From contig NZ_CP080999.1 of NCBI RefSeq assembly GCF_019645855.1, forward strand, positions 4,960,001 to 5,024,000: DNA of 64,000 nt, in the 5' to 3' direction. Below are positions 7,912 to 16,564 of the stretch, one piece after another (position 1 is the first letter of the stretch; each line of letters opens with the position of its first letter). The position numbers were made by a program, and so were the translations under genes. Below the pieces are notes generated by a model. The model saw only the letters and a program-made list of their open reading frames with translations. It was not told where the DNA came from and ran no database searches. Source of the stretch: Mycobacterium malmoense (GTDB lineage Bacteria > Actinomycetota > Actinomycetes > Mycobacteriales > Mycobacteriaceae).

Positions 7912-9102
7912 TCAGAGCAACTTGAGCAGGCTGGTGATGAAGAACCCAATATTGCTTGCCAACCATGCGCCGCTGTTGCTCAAGATCGACGGGAGATTCG
8001 ACAGGACCGACGGCAGGCTTTGCAGCTGCGACGTCAACGAACCAGTGATGGTGTTGATCACGGGAGTCAGCGATGGCCAGCCGCCGGTCAGCTGGTTGAC
8101 GAGGCTCTGGAATGCGCCTCCAAGGCCGCCGCCGCTCAGGATCGGCTGAGCGCCAGGAGCAACAATACTTTTCACGACACCGTTGCCTATCGCCGACAGA
8201 CTGTTAAGCACACCAGTGCTGGAGAGTAAGCCTGTACTGTTCCTGTTGAGGAATTGGTTCACCACGGCGCCCGGGGTATTGAGCAGGTTGGTCACCGCCC
8301 CCAGCAGATTCCCGGCAGTGTAGTCGCTATAAACAGCTGCAAAACTATTATCGAGCGCATACGCGACGTACTTGGGCGGATTGAGGAGAACTCCGAGCCC
8401 GAAAAGAAGCAGACCGGTCGTGTCCAGATAACTGGCCGCCTGATAGAGATTTCCTGTGATGTCTACGGGGATCTTCAGAGTCGCTTCGAGTGGCGCCAGG
8501 ATTTGGGTAAATGGTTCTGTCCAGAAGGCTTCTTCCAAGAGGGTGAACACGCCCTTGGCGTTTGTGAAATTGCCCGCCAGGAGGGCGCTCCACGCCTGCT
8601 GCAGCAGCGGCACGAAATCGAACTGCGGGTACTTCCCACCCCCGGTGAAGTAGCCCACGGCGCCAGCCGCAGCTTGTTGGAACGAGCTGACGTAGAGGTT
8701 CGCGTACTCGGCCCAGTTGGCGCCGATCTGCTGCAAAAGCGGGAAGGGAAGCTTGCTCCAGGTGTTGAACATGGTTTGCAGGTTGGTGCCTGTGGCGTTG
8801 AAAGTGTTCAACCAGGTCTGGACGATCAGGTTCTGGGTGGGGTTGAAGGCGGCGCTGGCGAGGCTCGCGGGCACCGCGGTCGCGCTGGCTCCGCTGGCGA
8901 GCGAGGCGAGTTCGTTCTCCACGCCGGAGAACAGGTCAAGGGCGCTGCTGGCGTCGGTGAGCTGGATGGCGGACACGCTCACCTGGCGTAGTTGTTGGGC
9001 GACGTGAAGGTCGGGTAGCTGCTGGGCCATGGGGCCTGCCGCGATGGCGGCGGTGGCCAGGGCGGCTGCGGCGGTGATGTGGGGGCGGGCTGCGAGATCC
9101 AC
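7912..9102 (-). CDS. Secreted hydrophobic mycobacterial protein, GjpA-like
   Basis: A 396-residue exported protein. The start is GTG at 9100-9102, preceded by AAAGGAGA at good spacing. The amino end (DLAARPHITAAAALATAAIAAGPMA) is a signal peptide with a likely cut after AAGPMA. The body is poor in charged residues and rich in Ala, Leu, Asn, Gln, Thr and Trp. It contains an IQLTDASSALDLF motif soon after the signal and repeated LQQ/WSALLAGN/FTN segments. This pattern recalls the mycobacterial family annotated as outer membrane porin GjpA; that is pattern resemblance only and porin function is unproven. There is no PE or PPE motif. The gene stands alone between a terminator and a long promoter gap. 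Confidence 0.65.
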   Translation of the reverse strand: MDLAARPHITAAAALATAAIAAGPMAQQLPDLHVAQQLRQVSVSAIQLTDASSALDLFSGVENELASLASGASATAVPASLASAAFNPTQNLIVQTWLNTFNATGTNLQTMFNTWSKLPFPLLQQIGANWAEYANLYVSSFQQAAAGAVGYFTGGGKYPQFDFVPLLQQAWSALLAGNFTNAKGVFTLLEEAFWTEPFTQILAPLEATLKIPVDITGNLYQAASYLDTTGLLLFGLGVLLNPPKYVAYALDNSFAAVYSDYTAGNLLGAVTNLLNTPGAVVNQFLNRNSTGLLSSTGVLNSLSAIGNGVVKSIVAPGAQPILSGGGLGGAFQSLVNQLTGGWPSLTPVINTITGSLTSQLQSLPSVLSNLPSILSNSGAWLASNIGFFITSLLKLL

Positions 9103-9459
9103 GACTATCTCCTTTGATCGGTGAGTCGAATTCGGATGGCCAGAACGTAGCTGAGAACAACCTGAGTTTCGGACGGATTGGGGCGAGGTTGGCCAAGTTC
9201 GCCGAGCAAACATCGGGCCTCGCAAACCTTGTGCGATAAATGAACAAATGGTTGTATGACGTTTTCTTAGCTAAGAGTTAACCCCCCCCCCGAATTTTAG
9301 TTCAAGGCGAAACCATCCGGGGGCAACCACAAACGTATGTTTGCCACCACCGCGGGATATGACTAGCAAAACCCCGCCGCAGGTGGCGTCTATCAAGCCG
9401 GCCACCCCTGATCGCCGTCGGTGGTGATGGGCGGTGCTGCGGAAGTCGGCGCTTTGGTA
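9103..9459. other. Divergent promoter gap with C10 tract and palindrome
   Basis: This AT-richer gap separates the secreted protein gene (minus) from the HNH gene (plus). It holds a strong Shine-Dalgarno (AAAGGAGA on the minus strand near 9109-9116), a 12-bp palindrome TCTTAGCTAAGA at 9265-9276 and a run of ten cytosines at 9282-9291. No gene is visible in it. Confidence 0.7.
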
Positions 9460-9480
9460 TATACTCGAACACATGTTCGA
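9460..9480 (+). promoter_or_regulatory. LexA (SOS) box and -10 box of a leaderless promoter
   Basis: TCGAACACATGTTCGA at 9465-9480 is a perfect match to the mycobacterial LexA operator TCGAAC-N4-GTTCGA. The -10 box TATACT at 9460-9465 places the transcription start at about the ATG (9473), so the operator covers both transcription start and start codon. M. tuberculosis 13E12-family genes carry similar SOS boxes, which supports DNA-damage induction here. Confidence 0.9.
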
Positions 9481-11062
9481 ATCAAAGCTGGATCCCGCGG
9501 CCTTGGTGACGGCGGTCGAGTCCACGCATCGGCAGGAATCGATGCTGGTGGCGCGGCGGATGGCGGCGGTGGCGGCATTGCTCCGGCATCGGGTGGCCGC
9601 GGCCGAGCGGGCCGAAGCCCAGCGCGGGCATGCGGCAATCACCGGGTTCGAGCAGACCAGTGCCGAGGTGGCCGCCGCGATGAACCTGTCACCGATGGCG
9701 GCCAGTTATCTGGTGTCGGATGCCGAGGCACTGGACACCCGATTGCCCAAGGTTGCGGCGCTGTTGGCCGAGGGGCGAACTGATTGGCGCACCGTGCGAT
9801 TGATCATCAGCCGCACCGATCTGGTCACCGACGACGGGCTGATCGCCAAGCTTGACCAGTCGCTGGCCGCGCGCATCGGCAACTGGCACGGCTGGTCACG
9901 GCAGCGGATCGTCAACGCCGTCGACGCCGCGGTACGCACCGTCGATCCCGATGCCGCCCGGGAGCGCCGCGTGGCCGCCGAGGACGACCGACACATCGGA
10001 ATCAATGCGCTGGACAATGGGATGGCCGAGGTCTACGGCACCGTCGGCGCTGCGGCCGCGGCGACCTTCGACCGGCGGCTGTCGCAGCTTGCCACGCAGG
10101 TGTGCCCGGCCGACCCACGCACGATGGATCAGCGCCGCGCCGACGCGTTGGCCGCGCTGGCCCAGGGCCGCCGCCTGGCGTGCACCTGCGGGCAACCCGA
10201 TTGCCCGACCAAGGCCGGCGACGACGAAGCGCCGCCCGATCGGGGCGGGGCGCAGGTGGTGATCAACGTGGTGGCCAGCGACCACACCGTGTATGGCGAC
10301 AGCAGTCAGCCCGGTTATTTGCAGGGGTACGGGGTCATCGACGCCGAGCAGGTTCGCGCGTTGGCCGCCGCGGCCTCGGTACTGGTGGCCGATCCGACGA
10401 CCAGCCCGGTGCAGGCGCTGCGTTATCAGCCACCGGGGGCACTGGAACGCGCCGTGCGGTGTCGGGATCTGACGTGTCGGTTTCCAGGGTGTAGCCGCCC
10501 GGCCACGGTCTGCGACATCGACCACACGGTTCCGTTCAACCACCAGAATCCTGCGGCGGGCGGGTTGACGGTGGCTGAAAACCTCAAATGCCTGTGTAGG
10601 CAACATCATCGGCTCAAGACATTCGGTGGATGGCGCGATACTCAACTGGCTGATGGGACCATCGTCTGGACCTCGCCCACCGGGCGGACCTATCGGACGT
10701 TTCCGGCGGGTGCCGACCTCTTCCCGCAGCCGCGCGGGCCGGCATGCGCGCCGCCGGCGCCCAGCAGACGCAGCCGCTCACAGCAGCGCAGCGCCCGGAT
10801 TGCCCAGGCGCGCAAGCACAATCGGGAGCAACGACCCGTCAACGAGGCCCGGGTCCGGCTCGAACGGGCCCGCAAGCAGGAAATCGCCGAGCGTAAATTC
10901 CGAAACCACATGCGCGACATGCTGTTTGCGTTCAAGGGCACACCCAGCACCAGCCCGTTTTGCGGATGGGTGAACGACCCCCGCGAACCCGAAGAACTAC
11001 CACCGGATTGGACCCCCGACGAACCGACGCCGGTACTCCTGCCCGACGACCCGCCCTTCTGA
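9473..11062 (+). CDS. DUF222 / HNH endonuclease domain protein (13E12 repeat family)
   Basis: A 529-residue protein with an amino-terminal DUF222 helical domain (about 30-300) and a carboxyl HNH nuclease fold: CRFPGC near 355, CDIDHTVPFNH near 367 and AENLKCLCRQHH near 390. A basic, arginine-rich tail follows. These residues match the beta-beta-alpha-metal HNH core, so a metal-dependent DNA nuclease is likely. Start ATG 9473 is chosen because the -10 box and the LexA box are placed for a leaderless transcript there; an upstream in-frame start at 9434 would lie before the promoter. The 13E12 family is multicopy and repeat-associated in mycobacteria, so this may be a mobile or recombination-prone locus. 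Its cellular role is unknown. Confidence 0.9.
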   Translation: MFESKLDPAALVTAVESTHRQESMLVARRMAAVAALLRHRVAAAERAEAQRGHAAITGFEQTSAEVAAAMNLSPMAASYLVSDAEALDTRLPKVAALLAEGRTDWRTVRLIISRTDLVTDDGLIAKLDQSLAARIGNWHGWSRQRIVNAVDAAVRTVDPDAARERRVAAEDDRHIGINALDNGMAEVYGTVGAAAAATFDRRLSQLATQVCPADPRTMDQRRADALAALAQGRRLACTCGQPDCPTKAGDDEAPPDRGGAQVVINVVASDHTVYGDSSQPGYLQGYGVIDAEQVRALAAAASVLVADPTTSPVQALRYQPPGALERAVRCRDLTCRFPGCSRPATVCDIDHTVPFNHQNPAAGGLTVAENLKCLCRQHHRLKTFGGWRDTQLADGTIVWTSPTGRTYRTFPAGADLFPQPRGPACAPPAPSRRSRSQQRSARIAQARKHNREQRPVNEARVRLERARKQEIAERKFRNHMRDMLFAFKGTPSTSPFCGWVNDPREPEELPPDWTPDEPTPVLLPDDPPF

Positions 11063-11092
11063 GAACCACCGATTCGGCGCTCCCGGGAGCGC

Positions 11093-11098
11093 TAGTGT
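11093..11098 (+). promoter_or_regulatory. -10 box of leaderless lpqG promoter
   Basis: TAGTGT fits the mycobacterial TANNNT -10 pattern and ends seven bases before the lpqG ATG at 11105. No Shine-Dalgarno precedes that ATG, so a leaderless transcript is likely. Confidence 0.5.
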
Positions 11099-11104
11099 CG
11101 GCTC

Positions 11105-11854
11105 ATGCCGATCGCACGAAGCGCCCCGGGGTTTGTCCGCAGGTCGATAGCTTGGGCTGCCGCCGGCGTGGCCATTGCCGCGGTGTCCGGGTGTGATTCC
11201 GACCATTCCGAGGCCGCGCACGGGGCGAATCCGCGTCAAGTGACCGTCGTCGGCTCGGGGCAAGTCCAGGGCGTTCCGGACACCCTGACCGCCGACGTCG
11301 CCATCGAATTCACCGCGCCCGACGTCACCGCCGCGATGAACCGGACCAATGACCGTCAACAAGCGGTCATCAACGCGCTGGCCGGCGCCGGCCTCGACCG
11401 CAAGGACATCAGCACCACCGAGGTCACGCTGCAGCCACAGCACAGCAATCCCGGGCCCAATGGCACCGCCAACATCACCGGCTACCGCGCCACCAACGCG
11501 ATCCGGGTCAGGATCCACCCCACCGACGCCGCGTCGCGAATGCTGGCCCTGATCGTGAGCACCGGCGGCGACGCCACCCGGATCAACTCGGTCAGCTATT
11601 CCATCGCCGACGACTCGCAGCTGGTCAAGGATGCGCGTGCGCGGGCATTCAACGACGCCAAGAACCGCGCCGACCAGTACGCCCAGTTGTCCGGCCTGCG
11701 GCTGGGCAGGGTGCTGTCCATTTCGGAGGCGCCCGGCGGTATGCCCGCACCCGGGACGACACCGGCCCCGCCCCGCGCCACATCCGCGGTCCCGCTGGAA
11801 CCCGGCCAGCAGACCGTGAGCTTCTCGGTAACCGCGGCGTGGGAGCTGGATTAA
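11105..11854 (+). CDS. lpqG: SIMPL-domain (DUF541) lipoprotein LpqG
   Basis: A 249-residue exported lipoprotein. The signal peptide ends in a lipobox, AVSGC, with the acylated cysteine near residue 30. The rest is a SIMPL/DUF541 domain: VTVVGSGQVQGVPDTLTADVAIE at its start, alternating strands and helices, and a SFSVTAAWEL end. SIMPL proteins are periplasmic or envelope proteins of unclear biochemical role; oxidative-stress links are known for some relatives. It is the counterpart of Rv3623. It converges on hpt with an 18-base gap, so it is probably monocistronic. Confidence 0.9.
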   Translation: MPIARSAPGFVRRSIAWAAAGVAIAAVSGCDSDHSEAAHGANPRQVTVVGSGQVQGVPDTLTADVAIEFTAPDVTAAMNRTNDRQQAVINALAGAGLDRKDISTTEVTLQPQHSNPGPNGTANITGYRATNAIRVRIHPTDAASRMLALIVSTGGDATRINSVSYSIADDSQLVKDARARAFNDAKNRADQYAQLSGLRLGRVLSISEAPGGMPAPGTTPAPPRATSAVPLEPGQQTVSFSVTAAWELD

Positions 11855-11872
11855 GGCAGGATTAAGGCTCGT

Positions 11873-12484
11873 CTACTGCTGGTAGACGCGGGGGTCTAGC
11901 GTGCCGATATACGACAGGTCGCGGTAGCGCTCGTCGTAATCCAGGCCATAGCCGACGACGAAGTCGTTGGGAATGTCGAAGCCCACGTAGGCGATATCGA
12001 CGTTGGCGCGCACCGCGTCCGGCTTGCGCAGCAGCGTGCACACCCGCAGCGAACGCGGATGCCGGGTGCGGAGGTTCCGTGATAGCCAGGACAAGGTCAG
12101 GCCCGAGTCGACGACGTCCTCGACGATCAGCACGTCGCGGTCGTGGATATCGCGGTCCAGGTCCTTGAGGATCCGCACCACGCCCGACGACGACGTCGAG
12201 GACCCGTAGGAGCTGACGGCCATGAACTCGAACTGGGTCGGCACCGGAATCGCGCGGGCCAGATCGGTGACGAAGATCACCGCACCCTTGAGCACCGTGA
12301 TCAACAGCAAATCCTGGCCCGTCGCGGCGACGACGTCGCGGTAGTCGTTGCCGATTTGCTCGCCGAGCTCGGCGGTGCGGGCCTGAATCTGCTCCGCGGT
12401 GAGCAGCACCGACTTGATGTCCCCCGGGTACAGGTCCACTGGCTGATCGGGGGTGATCGCCGGGGAGATCTGGGCCACGACCAC
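11873..12484 (-). CDS. hpt: Hypoxanthine-guanine phosphoribosyltransferase
   Basis: Hpt salvages hypoxanthine and guanine to IMP and GMP using PRPP. The approximately 203-residue protein shows ITVLKGAVIFVTDLAR, the SSYG flexible-loop motif and the PRPP-binding signature VLIVEDVVDSGLT near residue 122, followed by CTLLRKPDA and the YVGFDIPNDFVVGYGLDYDE base-binding end. The start is uncertain. An in-frame TTG at 12514 and GTGs at 12484 and 12478 are all possible. GTG 12484 is chosen because residues from it align with the start of the M. tuberculosis protein (Rv3624c). It follows tilS closely, a pairing common in bacteria. Confidence 0.93.
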   Translation of the reverse strand: MVVAQISPAITPDQPVDLYPGDIKSVLLTAEQIQARTAELGEQIGNDYRDVVAATGQDLLLITVLKGAVIFVTDLARAIPVPTQFEFMAVSSYGSSTSSSGVVRILKDLDRDIHDRDVLIVEDVVDSGLTLSWLSRNLRTRHPRSLRVCTLLRKPDAVRANVDIAYVGFDIPNDFVVGYGLDYDERYRDLSYIGTLDPRVYQQ

Positions 12485-12527
12485 AGCGTGCCATGCCGGC
12501 GGGCGAACAACCAACGGCAGCCCGTGT

Positions 12528-13487
12528 TTACACAGGCTCGCGCCGCAGCGTGAGCACGCCGTCGCGCCGTCCCGCGATCAACCGCTCGCCGCGCAACGGC
12601 GACCCTACCGCCACCCCGCCCTGCCCGCGCCACGCGGTAATCAGCGCGTCCACCCCGCGGATCTGCTTGTCGGTCAACCCGGACGCGCCGCCGGCCAGCA
12701 GCCAGCCGCGGATCACCCGGCGTCGGACCGGGCCGGGCAGCGCGGCCAGCGCCCCGGCTTGCAGCCCGGGGCCCGCCGTCACACCGGGCAGCGCCTGTGC
12801 CGCGAGAGTGTCGATGAACTCGGTGTCCTCGCGCAGCGCCGTCGCCGTCCGGGCCAGCGCCTCGGCCACCCCGCCGCCCAGCACGTCCTCAAGCAGCGGC
12901 AACACCTCGAGCCGCAGCCGGGTCCGGGTGAAGCGGCGGTCGCTGTTGTGCGGGTCCTGCCACGGGGTCAGGCCCAGCTCCCGGCAGGCGGCGTGCGTCA
13001 CGGTACGCCGCACGCCCAGCAACGGCCTGCACCACGGCGGATCGTGGGGGCGCATCCCGGCGATGGAGCGCGCCCCGGAGCCGCGGCCCAGCCCCAGCAG
13101 CACCGTCTCCGCCTGGTCGTCGAGCGTGTGCGCCAACAGCACCGGCCCGTCACGGTAGGCCCCCAACGCGGCGTAGCGGGCGGCCCGCGCCGCGGCCTCG
13201 GGGCCTCCCTCGTTACCCACGCGCACGCAAAGCACTTGTGCGTCAACACATCCCAAGGCCATCGCCTGCTTCAGGGCCGTCTCGGCGACGGTGGCCGAGT
13301 CGGGCTGCAGGCCGTGATCCACGATCAACGCGGTGGTGGGCCGCAGCGGGGCCGCGACCGCGGTGAGCGCCAGCGAATCCGGGCCGCCGGACAGTGCCAC
13401 GCACCATTGGTCCCCGGTGACCAGATAAGTCCGAGCGAACGTTTCGACAGCCGCGCGCAGCTGCCCTACAGCACCCTGTCGATCCAT
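12528..13487 (-). CDS. tilS: tRNA(Ile)-lysidine synthase
   Basis: TilS attaches lysine to the wobble cytidine of the CAU-anticodon tRNA-Ile so that it reads AUA and is charged with isoleucine. The PP-loop ATP motif SGGPDS is at about residue 34, followed by IVDHGLQ near 56 and LLAHTLDDQAETVL near 115. The family's R..R..R.R.LLP segment appears as RRFTRTRLRLEVLPLLE. At 319 residues it is a short actinobacterial form. The older name is MesJ (Rv3625c). The ATG at 13487 lies 22 bases inside the preceding metalloprotease gene, so the two are coupled; hpt follows. Confidence 0.93.
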   Translation of the reverse strand: MDRQGAVGQLRAAVETFARTYLVTGDQWCVALSGGPDSLALTAVAAPLRPTTALIVDHGLQPDSATVAETALKQAMALGCVDAQVLCVRVGNEGGPEAAARAARYAALGAYRDGPVLLAHTLDDQAETVLLGLGRGSGARSIAGMRPHDPPWCRPLLGVRRTVTHAACRELGLTPWQDPHNSDRRFTRTRLRLEVLPLLEDVLGGGVAEALARTATALREDTEFIDTLAAQALPGVTAGPGLQAGALAALPGPVRRRVIRGWLLAGGASGLTDKQIRGVDALITAWRGQGGVAVGSPLRGERLIAGRRDGVLTLRREPV

Positions 13488-14539
13488 CGCTGGGGGTTTT
13501 CGATCTCGGCGGGCAGCGGCAGCGTCTCGGGGCCCGACCAGACGGCGTTGAACCGCGCCATTCCGACCCGACCCACCACGTGGTCGACGAACGCCTTACC
13601 GCGGGTGTATTGGCTGAGCTTGGCGTCGAGCCCCAGCAGCGCGCGCAGCAGGCGCTGCAGCGGCGGTTGCTTGCGATGGCGACGCTCGTCGAATCGACGG
13701 CGGATGGTGGCCACCGACGGCACCACCATCGGCCCGACCGCGTCCATCACGTGGTCGGCGTGGCCCTCCAGCAGCGTGCCGAGCACCAGCAGCCGATCCA
13801 GGGCTTCGCGCTGCGGCTCGGACTGCACGGCGCGCACCAGGCCGAGAATCCCCCCCGGGCCGCCGTCGGACGCCCCGCTACCACGGTCGCGGACGAAGTC
13901 GGCGAGCCGGCTCACCACCTGACCGAAGTCCTCCCCCACGTCCTGGGTCAACAGCCCCAGGGCCCGCGACATGTAATCGGACAGCCAGCGGTTGGCAGTG
14001 AACTGCACCCGATGGGTCACCTCGTGCAGGCACACCCACAGCCGGAAATCGGAGGGCGCGACCCGAAGCTGACGCTCGACGGCGATGACGTTCGGATACA
14101 CCAGCAGCAGACAACCCTCCTGAGCGGCGGCGAAGGGATCGTACTGGCCGAGGATCCCGGAGGACACGAACGCCAGCACGGCGCCCGTCTGCGCGCCGGT
14201 GAGGCGACCGGTGAGAAACCCCCGCGGCTTTTCGCCCCCGTTGGTCATCACCCGCATCGACTCGGCCGCCGCCCCAATCCACTCCGTGCGGTCGACGATG
14301 CGGGCCGACGGCACGTCACCTTCCCTGCCAAAGCCCTTGTCAAAGCCGTCGGTGACCAGGCCGGTGACGTCGCGCACCGGCGGCTCGGCTTTCGCGGCCG
14401 CGCTCGTCAGCTCGTCGATCACCTGGCGGCGGGTGTAGTCGCTGGACGGTGGGCCCGGCCGGGCCAGCCGTTGGCCGACGGTGGCCGCGAATCGCCAATC
14501 GACGGCCGTGCCCAGGGTCAGGTCCGACGACGGGGTCAT
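13466..14539 (-). CDS. Zinicin-like metallopeptidase, DUF2342 family
   Basis: A 357-residue actinobacterial protein with the zinc-peptidase motif HEVTHRVQF (HExxH) near residue 168, a supporting hydrophobic FRLWVCLHEVTH context and a downstream GHADHVMDAVG segment that may supply the third ligand. It has no signal peptide. The family is known as DUF2342 and has sometimes been called 'coenzyme F420 biosynthesis-associated', but no function is established. ATG at 14537-14539 overlaps the dacB stop (ATGA). The order dacB, this gene, tilS, hpt is the same as M. tuberculosis Rv3627c-Rv3624c. A cytosolic protease role is an inference from the motif. Confidence 0.88.
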   Translation of the reverse strand: MTPSSDLTLGTAVDWRFAATVGQRLARPGPPSSDYTRRQVIDELTSAAAKAEPPVRDVTGLVTDGFDKGFGREGDVPSARIVDRTEWIGAAAESMRVMTNGGEKPRGFLTGRLTGAQTGAVLAFVSSGILGQYDPFAAAQEGCLLLVYPNVIAVERQLRVAPSDFRLWVCLHEVTHRVQFTANRWLSDYMSRALGLLTQDVGEDFGQVVSRLADFVRDRGSGASDGGPGGILGLVRAVQSEPQREALDRLLVLGTLLEGHADHVMDAVGPMVVPSVATIRRRFDERRHRKQPPLQRLLRALLGLDAKLSQYTRGKAFVDHVVGRVGMARFNAVWSGPETLPLPAEIENPQRWIDRVL

Positions 14540-15918
14540 GCGCACCCGCAGAACCAGAGCCTGGTGGCCAGGGCGTCCATCGCGTTGCGCCCGTTCGGCC
14601 CGGCGGCGTTGGAGATGAACGCGAACGTGAGCACCCGTCCGCTGTGGTCCGTGAGCACCCCCACCAACGAGTTGATGTCGGTCAACGAGCCGGTCTTGGC
14701 GCGCAGCCAGCCGGCGGGGCCTCGGTCGGTGGCCGGGTCGAGGAAGCGGTCGGCCAGCGTCCCGCTGCCGCCGGCGATGGGAAGGAGATCCAGCAGCGCC
14801 CGCAACGCCGGCTGGTCCGGCCCCGCGGCCGCCTGCACCGCGCCGTCGAGCGTCTTGGCCGTCAACCGGTCGTCGACCGACAGCCCGCTGGAATCCTGCA
14901 GCGCGGCGCCGGTGATGTCGACGTGCGCGGTGCTCAGCCGGTTGGTCACCGCGTCGACCGCCCCGGCGAAGCTGCGCGGCCGGTTGATCGCGGCCGCCAC
15001 CTCCCGGGCGATGCATTCGGCCATCACATTGTCGGAGTGGTCCATCATCTGCGACAGCCGCTGGATCAGCGGCGCGGACTGCACCACGGCCAGCTGCCGC
15101 GCCCCGGACGGCGCCGGGGCGATCGTCACCGCGGCGGGATCCAGGCCGAGGCCCTTGGCCAGTTCCCGTCCGGCATCCAGCGCCGGGGTTCGCGACCGCC
15201 GCGAGTTGACCGTGGTCGGCTGGATGCGCCCGGCGTCGATCATCGCCGACTCGATCGGCGCGATGTCGCCGTTGTCGACGTCGGCCGGATCCCAGCCCTG
15301 CGCCAACGTCGGTCCGGTGAACGCCGAGGTGTCCACCTGCACGGCCGTCGGCGTCACGCCGCTGCGGCGAATCTGTTCGACGAGGTCGCTGATCCGCGGT
15401 GCCCCCCGGTACCAGGTGGGTACGTCCGGCGGCGCCGCCGACAGCGTCGGATCCCCCGCACCCACCAGCACGACGGGCCCCTGGGGGTTCGGGCCGGCGG
15501 CGACCACGCGGGTGCTGATCCGGGCCTGACGGTCCAACGTCAGCAACGCCGCGGCCGCCGTCAGGACCTTGTTGGTCGACGCCGGTACCAATGGCACGTC
15601 GTCGGCGACCTGCCAGAGCTCTTTTCCGGTGCTGGCATCGGTGATCCGGCCACCCAGCCTGCCCAGGTTGGGATCGGCCGCCGCGGCCGCGAGCGCGGCG
15701 GCCACCCCGCCGGGGCTGGGTGTCTCGGCGGCGTCACTGACCGGGACCACTCCCGGCTTGACCGTCGGCGGGCGCGGAGGCGGCACGGGGGCGTGCGCGG
15801 CGGTTGCGCCGTGCCCGCCGGTGAAAAACATTGCCGCCGCCACGACCGCGGCGACGAACGCCAGCACGGCCAACCCGATGAGCACACGGGTGGATTTCCG
15901 CCAGCGAGTAGGACCCAT
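14536..15918 (-). CDS. dacB: D-alanyl-D-alanine carboxypeptidase/endopeptidase (PBP4 class, S13)
   Basis: A penicillin-binding protein that trims or cleaves peptidoglycan peptides outside the cytoplasmic membrane. The 460-residue protein has an amino-terminal anchor (about 12-35), a proline-rich linker and the three serine-acylase motifs: SxxK as STNK in PASTNKVLTAA near 120, SxN as SDN in DHSDNVMAE near 290, and KTG in AKTGSLTD near 412. The ATG at 15918 is chosen over a longer frame because AGGAGAG lies just upstream and the anchor begins soon after. It is divergent from ppa and heads the dacB-metalloprotease-tilS-hpt unit (Rv3627c counterpart). Confidence 0.93.
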   Translation of the reverse strand: MGPTRWRKSTRVLIGLAVLAFVAAVVAAAMFFTGGHGATAAHAPVPPPRPPTVKPGVVPVSDAAETPSPGGVAAALAAAAADPNLGRLGGRITDASTGKELWQVADDVPLVPASTNKVLTAAAALLTLDRQARISTRVVAAGPNPQGPVVLVGAGDPTLSAAPPDVPTWYRGAPRISDLVEQIRRSGVTPTAVQVDTSAFTGPTLAQGWDPADVDNGDIAPIESAMIDAGRIQPTTVNSRRSRTPALDAGRELAKGLGLDPAAVTIAPAPSGARQLAVVQSAPLIQRLSQMMDHSDNVMAECIAREVAAAINRPRSFAGAVDAVTNRLSTAHVDITGAALQDSSGLSVDDRLTAKTLDGAVQAAAGPDQPALRALLDLLPIAGGSGTLADRFLDPATDRGPAGWLRAKTGSLTDINSLVGVLTDHSGRVLTFAFISNAAGPNGRNAMDALATRLWFCGCA

Positions 15919-16034
15919 CACTCTCCTGACTGTTTGAACCCATTCTGCCGAATCGGCCGCAATGCGCTCGACTAGGGTGGATGCCCGACGCAATTGACCT
16001 CCCACCACCTACCCCTCGCGAAGGAGCCGGCACG

Positions 16035-16523
16035 GTGCAATTCGACGTGACCATCGAAATTCCGAAAGGCCAGCGGAACAAGTACGAGGTCGACCACGAG
16101 ACGGGTCAGATCCGCCTGGACCGCTACCTCTACACCTCGATGGCCTATCCCACCGACTACGGCTTCATCGAGGACACCCTCGGTGAGGACGGTGACCCGC
16201 TGGATGCGATGGTGCTGCTGCCCGAGCCGCTGTTCCCCGGTGTGGTCGTGGAGGCCCGTCCGGTGGGGATGTTCCGGATGGTCGACGAGCACGGCGGCGA
16301 CGACAAGGTGCTGTGCGTGCCGGCCGGCGACCACCGGTGGGACCAGATCCAGGACATCGGGGACGTTCCGTCGTTCGAGCTGGACGTCATCAAGCATTTC
16401 TTCTCGCAGTACAAGGCTCTGGAGCCGGGCAAGTTCGTCAAGGCCGCCGACTGGGTCGGCCGCGCCGAAGCCGAGGCGGAGGTGCAGCGCTCGGTGGAAC
16501 GGTTCAAGGCCGCCGAGCACTGA
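16035..16523 (+). CDS. ppa: Inorganic pyrophosphatase
   Basis: Ppa hydrolyses pyrophosphate to phosphate and so drives biosynthetic reactions forward. It is a cytosolic family I enzyme of 162 residues. Visible motifs are the lysine-rich IEIPKGQRNKYEVDHETG start, the YPTDYGFIEDTLGEDGDPLDAMVL metal-binding aspartate cluster (about 43-65) and the conserved IKHFFSQYK. The GTG at 16035 is supported by AAGGAG eight bases before it and matches the usual family length; an upstream ATG would add 18 residues not found in the family. It is divergent from dacB and has its own promoter region. Counterpart of Rv3628. Confidence 0.97.
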   Translation: MQFDVTIEIPKGQRNKYEVDHETGQIRLDRYLYTSMAYPTDYGFIEDTLGEDGDPLDAMVLLPEPLFPGVVVEARPVGMFRMVDEHGGDDKVLCVPAGDHRWDQIQDIGDVPSFELDVIKHFFSQYKALEPGKFVKAADWVGRAEAEAEVQRSVERFKAAEH

Positions 16524-16564
16524 GGCTTTCGGCGTGACGCGCAGCCCGGTGGCATCCTGGCGAT

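Noticed and set aside
7912..9102. PE or PPE family protein
   Set aside because: There is a classical signal peptide and no PE or PPE motif near the start.
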